The notes under the pieces were generated by a model. That model ran no database searches. It was not told where the DNA came from and worked only from the letters and a program-made list of their open reading frames with translations. From contig PMSX01000278.1 in NCBI GenBank assembly GCA_003167495.1, positions 1 to 54,069 on the forward strand: 54,069 nt of DNA. Direction: 5' to 3'. Below are positions 25,156-34,149 of this stretch, in pieces. Position 1 is the first letter of the stretch; each line of letters begins with the position of its first letter. This DNA is from Bryobacterales bacterium (GTDB lineage Bacteria; Acidobacteriota; Terriglobia; Bryobacterales; Bryobacteraceae). The position numbers and the translations under genes are program-made.

Positions 25156-25455
25156 CTAACTATTATCCAAAGCCGCTTTGATCATAGCCGCCAACTCGTC
25201 TTTGCCGGCCGCGATGCTGACGAACAATTCCTGGCGTGCACCCGCGCTGAGCGCAATGGCTTTCCAACCGTTGGTGGTGGGCACGGTAATGCGGATGATA
25301 GGCGCTCCTTTGGCGTCGCGAACCTGGCGGATGACACCTGGAATGATAGTGCGGATTCGCGGGTTCTCGCGCAACAAGCGCTCAAGAACTGGCCGCAGAC
25401 CGTCTATGATACTGTGCTCGACTTTGAGCTTGTTCTTTTCCGCGCGGAGACGCAT
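25156..25455 (-). CDS. DUF2103-like protein
   Basis: A 99-residue protein. 'VEHSIIDGLRPVLERLL', 'IRTIIPGVIRQVRDAKG', 'RITVPTTNGWKAIALSAGARQELFV' match DUF2103, a family of small predicted metal-binding proteins of unknown function. It begins seven bases after the TamB stop and is in the same operon as Omp85, SurA-like and TamB. Involvement in envelope assembly is only suggested by context. Confidence 0.75.
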   Translation of the reverse strand: MRLRAEKNKLKVEHSIIDGLRPVLERLLRENPRIRTIIPGVIRQVRDAKGAPIIRITVPTTNGWKAIALSAGARQELFVSIAAGKDELAAMIKAALDNS

Positions 25456-25461
25456 AAGTGG

Positions 25462-28400
25462 TTATTTAAACTGTTTCTTGTACTGGAAATCGATCCCGAA
25501 TTCACCGTTATCGTCGCGCAACGCCACCACGGAAAACTGCCGGCTGAAGGCCCACTCGAAGCGGAAAATTTGCTCCGATGTTTGCTGCAAATTGGTGATA
25601 TAGGTGATAACGATATTGCTTGAAATCTGCTGCTCAAGAGTTACGCGCGTCTGCGGCGTGTTAGTAATTCCTTGCACCAGCGGATCGACCCGGATATTGG
25701 TAATCCCAAAAAGCTTCGACAATCTATTGGTGACCGGCGAAGTCATTGCCGCGCCCAGCAGCGAATTCGTGCCGGATTGCAGCGTGTTGGTTTCGTTGGT
25801 TCTGAGCGTTTGGGGGGAGTCGATGGAAGCGGGGGCGCGCCCGACGGCAAGGAGCGCGATAATCTCGCGCGGCTGCAGCGGCGGATCGGAACGATAAGCT
25901 ATGTTCAGTTTGCTGAAGGTACCCGAAATTGTGATGTCGATAGTGACCCCGCGTGACTGTGTCTCTAGATCGAGATCAAGCGCGGGCTCAACCTTTACCG
26001 GGTTGGAGAACGAGATTTCGCCGCGGTTGATGCTATAGCGAGTGCCAAAGGCTTGAATGTCTCCTTGATTCGCGGCCAGGTTTCCAAGCAGCACCGGGTG
26101 TTCCGGCGTCCCGCGCAGTCTGAGATTGATCTCGGCTTCCACATCGCGGCTCAAAGCGGTGCTCAATTGCAGGTTGGGCGCGCTTTCAATGACAACGTCC
26201 AAGTGCAAGCCGGTAATGAAATCGTTATCGTTGCCAGGCGCTGCGTTGGCCGCGCTCAGTCCGGACAGAATGTTGCCAACGTCGGTATTAGCATTGAACA
26301 CGATGCGCGAAATCGTAATTGTGCCGGAGACTACGCTGTTGTTGCTGGTGCCGCTGAGCCGCAGCTTTGAACTGGCGGTTACGCTAATGCTGCCCGCATA
26401 GCGGACGCGCACATTTTCGGCCGAACCTTCCAAGTGGTAGACGAGCGGACCACCGCCGCCGAAGCTGAGAAAGCCGCCGAGGGCGAGATCTCCGCCGCCC
26501 GATTTGGCCGTCATTTTCTGAAGCGTGGCGCGGTTACGTGTGAAAGTCAAAGTTCCATTCACGGCGCTCAAACCGTTCGGTATGTTCTCCGGAACAAAGG
26601 TGCCATCTTTGATTTCCAAAGTGCCGTTCACGATGGGGTCGCGCAGCGTGCCGCCAATAGTCGCTGAGATGTTCGAGATGCCGGACGACTCGACATTGGG
26701 ATCAAATAAATGATACGCCTGCAAATTCACCGAGCCGGTCACTTGCAGATCCACCGGCTTGCGGTCTTCAGCGGGGATCGTTCCCGTGATAGCCAAACTG
26801 GTTTGATCGCCTTCAATGCGCAAGCTCCGCACTGTGGCCACGCCCTGGGAGAAATCGACCAATAACGGACCAGCGTTGTGTAGCGAGACGGCGGGACCTT
26901 TAGATTCGATCAACGCATCCGGATTCAGTTGGGAAGAAAGCTGCAACTGATCTGAGCGGAAAGAAATGCGCATTTGGGCTGGGTCCTGGAGTGAACCGTC
27001 GAGACGCAGCTTGGCATCCATAAAGCCGTCGAACAATGGCTCTTTTTGTGCGTTTCTAAGGGAGTAGAGAGAGGCGAACGTCACTCGATCGAAGTCGACC
27101 TCAGCGCTACTCCGGTTTCCCGGCGCCAAGTCCACCGAAGCGGTTCCGTGCAGCGGGTTCTTGCGGAAATCGCCGCTAATCACCGCAGCGAGTGTTTGGC
27201 CGTGGGTTTCGCTGCGCACCGTGAGATTGCCGAACAGCACTTCGTTCCAGGTAACGTTGGATAGTTCAATGGTTCCGCAGGCGCCGGTGAGTTCAAATTT
27301 TTCGGGCGAAACCCGCGCCGATGTTTCAAAATGCATTTCCGCCTGGGCGTTCAAGGCAGGCTGGTACTTGCGAATGGGTGAGAGGCTTGCCAGCGGAAAG
27401 CCGTTGCTATCCACTTTGATGCGCGCTTGCCCGCTGGTCCAGGTTGCAGGGCGGTGTGAGTACTCGCCCGAAAAATCCAGCACCGCCCCGCCCGAGACCA
27501 CGCGGCCATGCGAGATCTGCAGTTGCTCGCCAGTTAACTCGGCATCGAATTGAACCTGATTGAGGCGTTCGCCATAGGCGTCCAGGCTATCGCTAGCGAT
27601 GTGGGCACGGCCTTCCGGGTGGCCGATGGTTCCGCGCAGCTGCACTGTGCCGGAAGCGATACCTTGGATGATCGGAAGCTCGATTTTGGCGAACTGCGCC
27701 GCCACTTTGCCGACATTCACACCGTGCAATGCCACAGCCGCGCGGAGCGGCGAATCGGCGTTCGCGGCCCAGTCGCTAAACCCGATCAGCCCTGTGCCAT
27801 TTATCCGCGTATCGCCTTGCTTCGCATCCAGCGCCGCGAAATCAATGCCATTGCCACTCGCATTGAACTTCGCAGTAATCTGATCGATCGCCTGCCCTTC
27901 CACACGAACCCCGGAAGCGGTCAGTTGGCCATCAAACTTCGGACTACTTAAGAGATCGCTCGCCAATCCATCAAAGTGCGCCTTGCCGTTCCGCAGCAAA
28001 ACGGGCCAGGCATCGGCGGGCATGGTCAGGCTTAGCAGACTCACCACCGGCTTCAAATCTTCCAGATCGCTGCTGTCGACAGTAACTTGATTGTCCCCGC
28101 GCAACGAGCCGGAAAAGGACACGGTCGAGTGCGGAAAATTCAGTTGCGACGGTCCAAAATCAAGCGAATTCGACTTTTGCAGATAGCTTAAGTCGACAGC
28201 GCCTGAAACCGGAATGCCCGTGGGCGAAGCAGCAATAAGCAAATTGGCTTCGACCGCAAAATCATCAGTCCGTGCATCAAGAGTGCCTGCGCCATGCACG
28301 CGCCCACTGGCGACTCCCTGCCATGGCAAAGGTTTGTTGGTGAAGAAAGACGCTGCTTCGAGCAGGGAGAGTCCGCTCAGATTGCCATCAAACGATAAGT

Positions 28401-29472
28401 TGCGGTAATTCTTCAGCATGGCTTCACCGTTGAATTTGGCTCCTCTTGCCGTGGCAGTGATGTGCCGCAACGCCAAGCCCGATTTCCTGGCTTCGACGTC
28501 GGCTGTGGCATTGATGCTCTTCAGCGTAACGGTGCGCGATGCAAAGCCAGCCTGTTGTGCATCGGCCTTGCCGGTAAAAGACCAGCCGTTGTTTTCGTCG
28601 TAATGGCCGGCGCCGCGCACAGCAAGCTTGCCGTCGCGCACGTACGCCACTTTGAAAGGCGGCAGAATCGCATTTGTGGCTACCACCGCATCAAGCTGGA
28701 AATCCAACCGTGGATGGGCAAAATGATCGAGCGTGGCGTGCGCATAAACGCTGGAATCGGCGCCATTCAACGACAGTTTCTGAACAAATACGCGATCCTG
28801 GCCGAGCGATGCCTGTGCATCCAGTTGCAAGGGGCCGCGCATGATGCTGCCAAAGCCTAAGTCGATTTGGCGGGAAGAGAGAGTCACGTCGTAGCTTGGA
28901 CCGGCTCTGCGATACCTGGCGATTATCTCTACGCCGTCGGCACGCGTATTTAAAGGCACGCGTTGAAGATTAACGACGGCCAATCCGTTGTTAACGGCAA
29001 AGTGACTCAGTTTCAGGGCAAACAGTTCCCTAATCGGGTCTTTGCCCGTGCGCGCCACGCGCGGCGTAGGAAGATTTGTCGAGCCATCGGGCGCCACAAT
29101 CAGATTCACTTCTGGACGCGTCAAAACGATTGAAGAAACGTCCGCCGAACGTTTCAGCACGGAGATCACTCTTACCGTAATGCGCGCTGTTTCCACGCGC
29201 AGCAGCGGGGGCGCTGGCGCAGCTTCCGTACCGTGAATTACGAAGCCTTGTAAATCGGCCGTCAGCTTGCGCCAGTCATAGTCGAATCCGGCGATCTCGA
29301 CCTTGCCGCCCGTGGCTGTTTCCACTTGGGCGACAATGCGCTTCCGCACCTCATTACGGAACCAGTTCGATTGCAAAATGACCAGGAACGCGACGGCCAC
29401 GACGCAGAAAAGCGCGCCGCCGATGGCAGCGATTTTCCAGACCGTTTTGCGCGTGAATTTCATGCTATTCAA
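25462..29472 (-). CDS. tamB: TamB-like translocation/assembly module protein
   Basis: A 1336-residue protein. It has one N-terminal membrane anchor (about residues 12-34) and then a very long beta-rich body in the AsmA/DUF490 pattern ('GKVEIAGFDYDW', 'ADLQGFVIHGTE'). The C-terminal 300 residues hold the TamB domain: 'ILLGNLAANQGDIQAFGTRYSINRGEISFSNP' and 'DPPLQPREIIALLAVGR'. Such proteins bridge inner and outer membranes and help insert outer-membrane proteins or carry lipids. The start overlaps the SurA-like gene by eight bases. Together with the Omp85 gene this forms a TamAB-like unit. Confidence 0.9.
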   Translation of the reverse strand: MNSMKFTRKTVWKIAAIGGALFCVVAVAFLVILQSNWFRNEVRKRIVAQVETATGGKVEIAGFDYDWRKLTADLQGFVIHGTEAAPAPPLLRVETARITVRVISVLKRSADVSSIVLTRPEVNLIVAPDGSTNLPTPRVARTGKDPIRELFALKLSHFAVNNGLAVVNLQRVPLNTRADGVEIIARYRRAGPSYDVTLSSRQIDLGFGSIMRGPLQLDAQASLGQDRVFVQKLSLNGADSSVYAHATLDHFAHPRLDFQLDAVVATNAILPPFKVAYVRDGKLAVRGAGHYDENNGWSFTGKADAQQAGFASRTVTLKSINATADVEARKSGLALRHITATARGAKFNGEAMLKNYRNLSFDGNLSGLSLLEAASFFTNKPLPWQGVASGRVHGAGTLDARTDDFAVEANLLIAASPTGIPVSGAVDLSYLQKSNSLDFGPSQLNFPHSTVSFSGSLRGDNQVTVDSSDLEDLKPVVSLLSLTMPADAWPVLLRNGKAHFDGLASDLLSSPKFDGQLTASGVRVEGQAIDQITAKFNASGNGIDFAALDAKQGDTRINGTGLIGFSDWAANADSPLRAAVALHGVNVGKVAAQFAKIELPIIQGIASGTVQLRGTIGHPEGRAHIASDSLDAYGERLNQVQFDAELTGEQLQISHGRVVSGGAVLDFSGEYSHRPATWTSGQARIKVDSNGFPLASLSPIRKYQPALNAQAEMHFETSARVSPEKFELTGACGTIELSNVTWNEVLFGNLTVRSETHGQTLAAVISGDFRKNPLHGTASVDLAPGNRSSAEVDFDRVTFASLYSLRNAQKEPLFDGFMDAKLRLDGSLQDPAQMRISFRSDQLQLSSQLNPDALIESKGPAVSLHNAGPLLVDFSQGVATVRSLRIEGDQTSLAITGTIPAEDRKPVDLQVTGSVNLQAYHLFDPNVESSGISNISATIGGTLRDPIVNGTLEIKDGTFVPENIPNGLSAVNGTLTFTRNRATLQKMTAKSGGGDLALGGFLSFGGGGPLVYHLEGSAENVRVRYAGSISVTASSKLRLSGTSNNSVVSGTITISRIVFNANTDVGNILSGLSAANAAPGNDNDFITGLHLDVVIESAPNLQLSTALSRDVEAEINLRLRGTPEHPVLLGNLAANQGDIQAFGTRYSINRGEISFSNPVKVEPALDLDLETQSRGVTIDITISGTFSKLNIAYRSDPPLQPREIIALLAVGRAPASIDSPQTLRTNETNTLQSGTNSLLGAAMTSPVTNRLSKLFGITNIRVDPLVQGITNTPQTRVTLEQQISSNIVITYITNLQQTSEQIFRFEWAFSRQFSVVALRDDNGEFGIDFQYKKQFK

Positions 29473-30115
29473 GCGCCTTATCCAAATAAACGATCATTAC
29501 CCGCTTGCGGCTCTCTCCCAGCCAGGCGTTCAGCGCGGCATCCGTACGCTCTTCCCTCAGCATCGCGTACAGCGGTTCGCGCGATACTTCCAGGGTAGGT
29601 GGCTGGCCGGTGTGGGCCTGCTTCCACGCGGCTACTTGGCGCTGATACGCCGCTTCCACGTCGGCATCCGACACCGTCACATCCGGGCGAAAACGCACTT
29701 CAATGAATTTTAGTTCGGTTAGCTGCAGTTCCAGATGGCTGCGCAGAATCTCAGCGGTCAGGTTTAAACTGCGCAAGGTTTTGTCGAGACCGGCTTGGCC
29801 GCCGCTCCCTTCCTCAATCTGCTGATAATACTTATCCACTTCGCCGGCATCGGGCAAAGTATAGTGGCTCAGCTGCATTTCGAGCTTAATCAGTAATTGC
29901 TCTACTAGCCGGTCCGCTGCCGTGCGCCGTTGCTCCAGGCCGCGGATTAACGGTTCGTGATTCAGCATGGCGGTGACTCGCAGCTCTTCGTCGATCTGAA
30001 GCTCCGTAATAACCTGATTGCCCACCGCGACGGCCAAACGGTCGATGATTTCGCCGCGCGCCGGCAGCAGGAGACAAACAACCAGGCAGCAAAAAACTAA
30101 GCAGAAGAGGCGCAT
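29465..30115 (-). CDS. SurA N-terminal-domain chaperone
   Basis: A 216-residue exported protein: signal peptide (MRLFCLVFCCLVVCLLLPARG), then 'IIDRLAVAVGNQVITELQIDEELRV', the hallmark of the SurA/PpiD-type chaperone domain. No rotamase (parvulin) domain is present. It resembles the holding chaperones of outer-membrane proteins. Its start overlaps the Omp85 stop (TGATG) and its end overlaps TamB, so the order Omp85-SurA-like-TamB is translationally coupled. Confidence 0.82.
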   Translation of the reverse strand: MRLFCLVFCCLVVCLLLPARGEIIDRLAVAVGNQVITELQIDEELRVTAMLNHEPLIRGLEQRRTAADRLVEQLLIKLEMQLSHYTLPDAGEVDKYYQQIEEGSGGQAGLDKTLRSLNLTAEILRSHLELQLTELKFIEVRFRPDVTVSDADVEAAYQRQVAAWKQAHTGQPPTLEVSREPLYAMLREERTDAALNAWLGESRKRVMIVYLDKALE

Positions 30116-33096
30116 CAGAAAGCCTGCCCCAAAGAGAAATGGAATTGGAAAGCGTTAACCTTTTGTACGAGCGAAGGCAAACAAACTGGGTTAGAGACCG
30201 GGCAATCGAGGAGCTGTTGCTCCGTGCCTTTCAGGCCAAAGAAGCGCGGCGCGTCGGGGCTGAACGAGAAATCAAGGGCAATCGGACCAATGGGAGAACG
30301 GTAGCGGAAGCCAAATCCGACCGCTTGTACCATGTAGTTGAAATCCTGCAAATTGCGCTGACGAAAACGAAAGCTGATGTCGTCGAGAGAACTGTAAACG
30401 TTGCCCGCATCTTGAAACAACACGCCACCAAGGTTGTCACCCAACAGCGGGAAACGCAACTCAAATGTATTGGCCAGGAGGGCATTGCCGCCGATGGGGA
30501 AGCCCGTGGTCGGATCGCGCGGCCCCGCTTGAAAATCGGGAAACGCACGGAGCGAAGTGAACCCGCCCGAATAGATGCGCTCGGCCAGTGGAATAGGGTT
30601 ATCATCGTCGGCGGTTACGTCATCCTTACCGCCTGTGCGTTGAATTAAACCGAATTGCGTGCTGCGGGCAAAGACAAGATCACGACCGATTGGATAATAA
30701 GTGGAATTGCGCAATAGACCTCGCGCGAAGTGAGTCTGCGTTCCCAGAAAACCCGGAGCATAGCTGAGATCAAGAGTCGTGTAAGAGCCGTTATGCGCAT
30801 CCGTGGGGTCGTCCCGTTTGTCGCGAATGATCGTGAAATCGGCGACTCCGGCGGTTTCAGGCTGCGCGAGAACCGGCACCAACTCCGGAGTGATTTTCAC
30901 ATTGGAGAGGGTAATATTGCGGTAAGCATACCGGTATTGAAAAGTGTAAGCGCGCGAAAGGCGCTGCGAAAGTTGAATCGATCCTTCACGGCGGTGTTCC
31001 GTATAAGTGCGAATGTCGTTGGAGTTCTCGATGAGAAGCGACGTAGTGAGGCTGAGCTTATCATTTGAAATGAAATGAGGAATGAAGTAAGTAAGTGCGG
31101 CACGCTGCTCAATGGTAGAGGCAGCAGTTTGCAGGCTAAGCGTTTGGCCCAATCCGAAAAGATTGTTGCGGGAGACGCCGACAGCTAAACGCGGCGCAAA
31201 GCCAGTGCTGCCCGCTGGATTGTCCAAACTGGTGATGCCGCCGCCGATGCGGGCAATTTGGGCGCCAAAGCCAAACGTCATCGAGTAGTGCCGCGCTTCA
31301 TCCACGTCGAACAGAACGTATTTGTTTTCCTCGTCTCCAGTGGGGTTCTGGACGGCCGTGGTGACGTGAGAGAAAATACCGAGGTCATAGAGACGTCGCT
31401 GGGTGTCAATTTCCTTCTCCAGCGAAAGAGGTTCGCCAGTCTTCAATTCCAGCCGTTTGAAAACCAAGCGCGGATTCGTTGTGTCCAATCCCGTCACCAA
31501 CACGTTGCGCACAAAGGTCCGGGGGCCCGGCTTCACAACATAGCGAAGATTCACGTGTTGCGGCTCGGCGGCAGGCGTAGGGTAATAGTCGAAGGCGGCA
31601 TTCAGGTAGCCGCGGCCATAGTAGTAGTTCAGAACATTCTCGCGATCGAGAGAAATACTAGTGTCGCTGTAAACCTGATTTCTTGTAGAAGCGAGCAAAT
31701 CTTCCACCGCTTTACGGTCTGCTTCCGCAACGCCTTCCAATTTTAGGTCAGCCACAAACCACTGGCGTCCCTCCACAATTCGAATGAAAACACCAAGGTG
31801 ATTCGACTTGCCACGAAAATCGTCTTCTACACGCGAGGTCACTTTCACATCGCGGAAACCGTTCGACGCGTAAAGCGCCTGAATCGACTGCACATCCTGA
31901 CGCAAATACGATTCGTTGAACCGGCCATAGGGGAAGCGCGGAAACTGAGCCGGCTCAATCAGCAAACGTTCGCGAATCATCTGATCTGGAAAGTAGTGAT
32001 TCCCTGTTACGCCTAGATAAACCATCTTGTGCCGGCCGCCGCGATCCACCCGATAGGTAACAATTTGCTCACTGGCGTCTTTTCCTTCGGTAATGGAATG
32101 CGAGACTTCCGCCTCGAAGTAGCCCACCGACTCCAAGTAATGCTCAATGTTGTGATCGCCCTCGGTGACCAGATCCGGATCGATGGAATGTTCTTGAAAC
32201 ATGGGAACAAGTTCGATCAGCTTTGAGTTGCCAATATGCGCCCCATCCACGCGAATCGCTACCCGTGGCCCTTCTTTAATATCGATATAGGGTTCGACGG
32301 TGTTTGAGTCTTCATGATAGTCGAGCCTGGTCAGAGTTACGTTCGATTGCAGTAAGCTGTGTTTCTCATAAGCGCGGCGGACATTGTCCAAACCGCTGCG
32401 AATGCGCGCACTCGTAACAGGCTGCCAGCCGAGACCGAGGAACCCGTAAAGCCGCTTCCAGTGGGTTGCGCGCACGATGCTGGCTGTAGGAAAGTGAACA
32501 TTGCCTCCGATGGACGGCATTTCCAGCCTGGCGCGTTGGCCAGGGTCTATGTTGAAGCTGATGTGCGCTTCTTCCCATTCGGGCTCATATTCAACGTCAG
32601 CGTTGACATCGGCGTTATAAAAGCCGTTCTGGCGCAAGAGAAACTGTAGAGATTCGATGGCTTGGTTCTTGTCGGCGGGGGAGTAAACGGTGCCTGTGCG
32701 CAGTTTGGCTGCACTCAGCAATTGACCCTCGTTTGGAGGCTGTTTCACACCCGTCACCTCAATCCTTCCGATGAAATAAGCCCGCTGTGTCAGAAAGCGC
32801 AAGGCCACACCGGCGCCTTCGTCGCGCGCATCCACTGCCAAATCGGCATAGCGCCCAGAAGAGTAAAGGTTCTGCAGCGCGGTTCGCAGATCGCGCTCAT
32901 GAAACGGGGCACCCACACGCAAGGGAATGCGTTTCGCAATGTCGGCCTTCGGGAGAGGTTGGTCCTCCGGCTCAAACTCGATGCTGACCAAAGTGCGGCC
33001 TTCATATTTTAGTGCTTCTTGCAAAAGCGTTGTGTTCGACTGCCGGGCAAACAGCGGAAAGCAGGCGATGATTGCTAGGATCGTTTTATATGACAG
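30115..33096 (-). CDS. Omp85/BamA-like outer-membrane assembly protein
   Basis: About 993 residues. A signal peptide-like segment, SYKTILAIIACFPLFARQ, begins right after a CTG at 33094-33096; no ATG, GTG or TTG is close by in frame, so CTG is a tentative start. A far longer frame reaching 33360 lies antisense to the ThiF gene and is rejected. Five POTRA-type repeats follow ('GRTLVSIEFEPEDQ', 'YFIGRIEVTGVK', 'KMVYLGVTGNHYFPDQMIRERL'), then the 16-strand barrel ('YSMTFGFGAQIARIGGGITSLDNP', 'LRAFPDFQAGPRD', C-terminal 'FQFHFSLGQAF' with terminal Phe). First gene of the envelope assembly operon. Confidence 0.87.
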   Translation of the reverse strand: MSYKTILAIIACFPLFARQSNTTLLQEALKYEGRTLVSIEFEPEDQPLPKADIAKRIPLRVGAPFHERDLRTALQNLYSSGRYADLAVDARDEGAGVALRFLTQRAYFIGRIEVTGVKQPPNEGQLLSAAKLRTGTVYSPADKNQAIESLQFLLRQNGFYNADVNADVEYEPEWEEAHISFNIDPGQRARLEMPSIGGNVHFPTASIVRATHWKRLYGFLGLGWQPVTSARIRSGLDNVRRAYEKHSLLQSNVTLTRLDYHEDSNTVEPYIDIKEGPRVAIRVDGAHIGNSKLIELVPMFQEHSIDPDLVTEGDHNIEHYLESVGYFEAEVSHSITEGKDASEQIVTYRVDRGGRHKMVYLGVTGNHYFPDQMIRERLLIEPAQFPRFPYGRFNESYLRQDVQSIQALYASNGFRDVKVTSRVEDDFRGKSNHLGVFIRIVEGRQWFVADLKLEGVAEADRKAVEDLLASTRNQVYSDTSISLDRENVLNYYYGRGYLNAAFDYYPTPAAEPQHVNLRYVVKPGPRTFVRNVLVTGLDTTNPRLVFKRLELKTGEPLSLEKEIDTQRRLYDLGIFSHVTTAVQNPTGDEENKYVLFDVDEARHYSMTFGFGAQIARIGGGITSLDNPAGSTGFAPRLAVGVSRNNLFGLGQTLSLQTAASTIEQRAALTYFIPHFISNDKLSLTTSLLIENSNDIRTYTEHRREGSIQLSQRLSRAYTFQYRYAYRNITLSNVKITPELVPVLAQPETAGVADFTIIRDKRDDPTDAHNGSYTTLDLSYAPGFLGTQTHFARGLLRNSTYYPIGRDLVFARSTQFGLIQRTGGKDDVTADDDNPIPLAERIYSGGFTSLRAFPDFQAGPRDPTTGFPIGGNALLANTFELRFPLLGDNLGGVLFQDAGNVYSSLDDISFRFRQRNLQDFNYMVQAVGFGFRYRSPIGPIALDFSFSPDAPRFFGLKGTEQQLLDCPVSNPVCLPSLVQKVNAFQFHFSLGQAF

Positions 33097-34112
33097 CCGC
33101 CGAGAACGAACGCTATTCGCGGCAGATCCTTTTCCCCGGTCTCGGAGTCGAGGGCCAGGAGCGGATCGGGCGAGCAGCGATCTGTATTGTCGGCTGCGGC
33201 GCACTAGGAAGCTTTCAAGCTGAGGCTCTGGCTCGCGCCGGAGTCGGCCGCCTGCGGCTGATTGACCGCGACTATGTGGACTACACAAATCTGCAAAGAC
33301 AGTGGCTGTATGACGAGTCTGACGCTCAAAACGAGTCTCCCAAAGCAGTGGCGGCCGCACGACGTTTAAGACAAATCAATTCTCACGTTCTGGTTGAACC
33401 GCTTGTCAAAGATATGACGCCGTCGAACGCCGAGGAATTAGCATCCGATTTCGACATTATTCTCGATGGCACGGACAATTTTGAGACGCGATATCTCATT
33501 AATGATCTTAGCGTCAAGTTGAAACGGCCCTGGGTTTATGGGGCGGCGGTGGGCAGTTACGGGGTGGTTATGCCCATTGTGCCCGGAAGAGGCCCCTGTT
33601 TGGCCTGTGTTTACCCCGAACCACCCGCCGGAGCGCAGCCAACGTGCGATGTGAATGGAGTCATTGCACCGGTGACGGCATCGGTCGCCGCCCTACAGGT
33701 GGCCTTGGTTATGCGCCTACTTTCAGGCTGGGAGGGTTTTGCTTCGTTTATTCAAACTATAGATGTCTGGCAGGGCGTAAACAAGCGACTGTCGGCTGGC
33801 CCACCCGATCCCGACTGCCGAGTTTGCGGCTCGGCGGGCGAGTTCCGGTTTTTGGACGGGCGCAAGCGGACACCGGTGAGCTTGTGCGGGCGCAATGCCG
33901 TCCAATTGCATGAAAATGCGCGTCCCTTGGATTTGTGGGCATTGGCAGCGCGCCTACGGCCACTGGGCGTGGTCCGGGTGAACGAGTTCGCTTTGCGATT
34001 ATCGGTGCCCAAGTACGATGTGACATTTTTCCCCGACGGAAGAGCGATTGTGAAGGGGACAACGGACGTTGGGGTCGCGCGCAGTGTGTACGCGCAGTTG
34101 GTGGGAAGTTAA
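33090..34112 (+). CDS. ThiF/MoeB-type adenylyltransferase
   Basis: A 340-residue E1-like enzyme from the ATG at 33090. ATP-binding 'VGCGALGSFQAEALARAGVG' (residues 34-53) and 'DYTNLQRQWLY', the Arg/Asp pair 'DGTDNFETRYLIND', a CxxC pair ('CLACVYPEP', 'CRVCGS') for zinc, and the 'TCDVNGVIAPV' catalytic-Cys region. Such enzymes adenylate the C-terminus of MoaD- or ThiS-like sulphur carriers for molybdopterin or thiamine synthesis. A short C-terminal ThiS/MoaD-like domain ('RVNEFALRLSVPKYDVTFFPDGRAIVKG') follows, without a rhodanese. It is divergent from Omp85, with overlapping 5' ends. Confidence 0.87.
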   Translation: MTAAENERYSRQILFPGLGVEGQERIGRAAICIVGCGALGSFQAEALARAGVGRLRLIDRDYVDYTNLQRQWLYDESDAQNESPKAVAAARRLRQINSHVLVEPLVKDMTPSNAEELASDFDIILDGTDNFETRYLINDLSVKLKRPWVYGAAVGSYGVVMPIVPGRGPCLACVYPEPPAGAQPTCDVNGVIAPVTASVAALQVALVMRLLSGWEGFASFIQTIDVWQGVNKRLSAGPPDPDCRVCGSAGEFRFLDGRKRTPVSLCGRNAVQLHENARPLDLWALAARLRPLGVVRVNEFALRLSVPKYDVTFFPDGRAIVKGTTDVGVARSVYAQLVGS

Positions 34113-34149
34113 ACGTTCCGCGGCGCGCCTTCGATACAATTCGAAGCGA

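Noticed and set aside
33096..33360. Upstream extension of Omp85 on the minus strand
   Set aside because: It lies fully antisense to the ThiF gene and would bury the signal peptide; Arg-rich translation is not protein-like.
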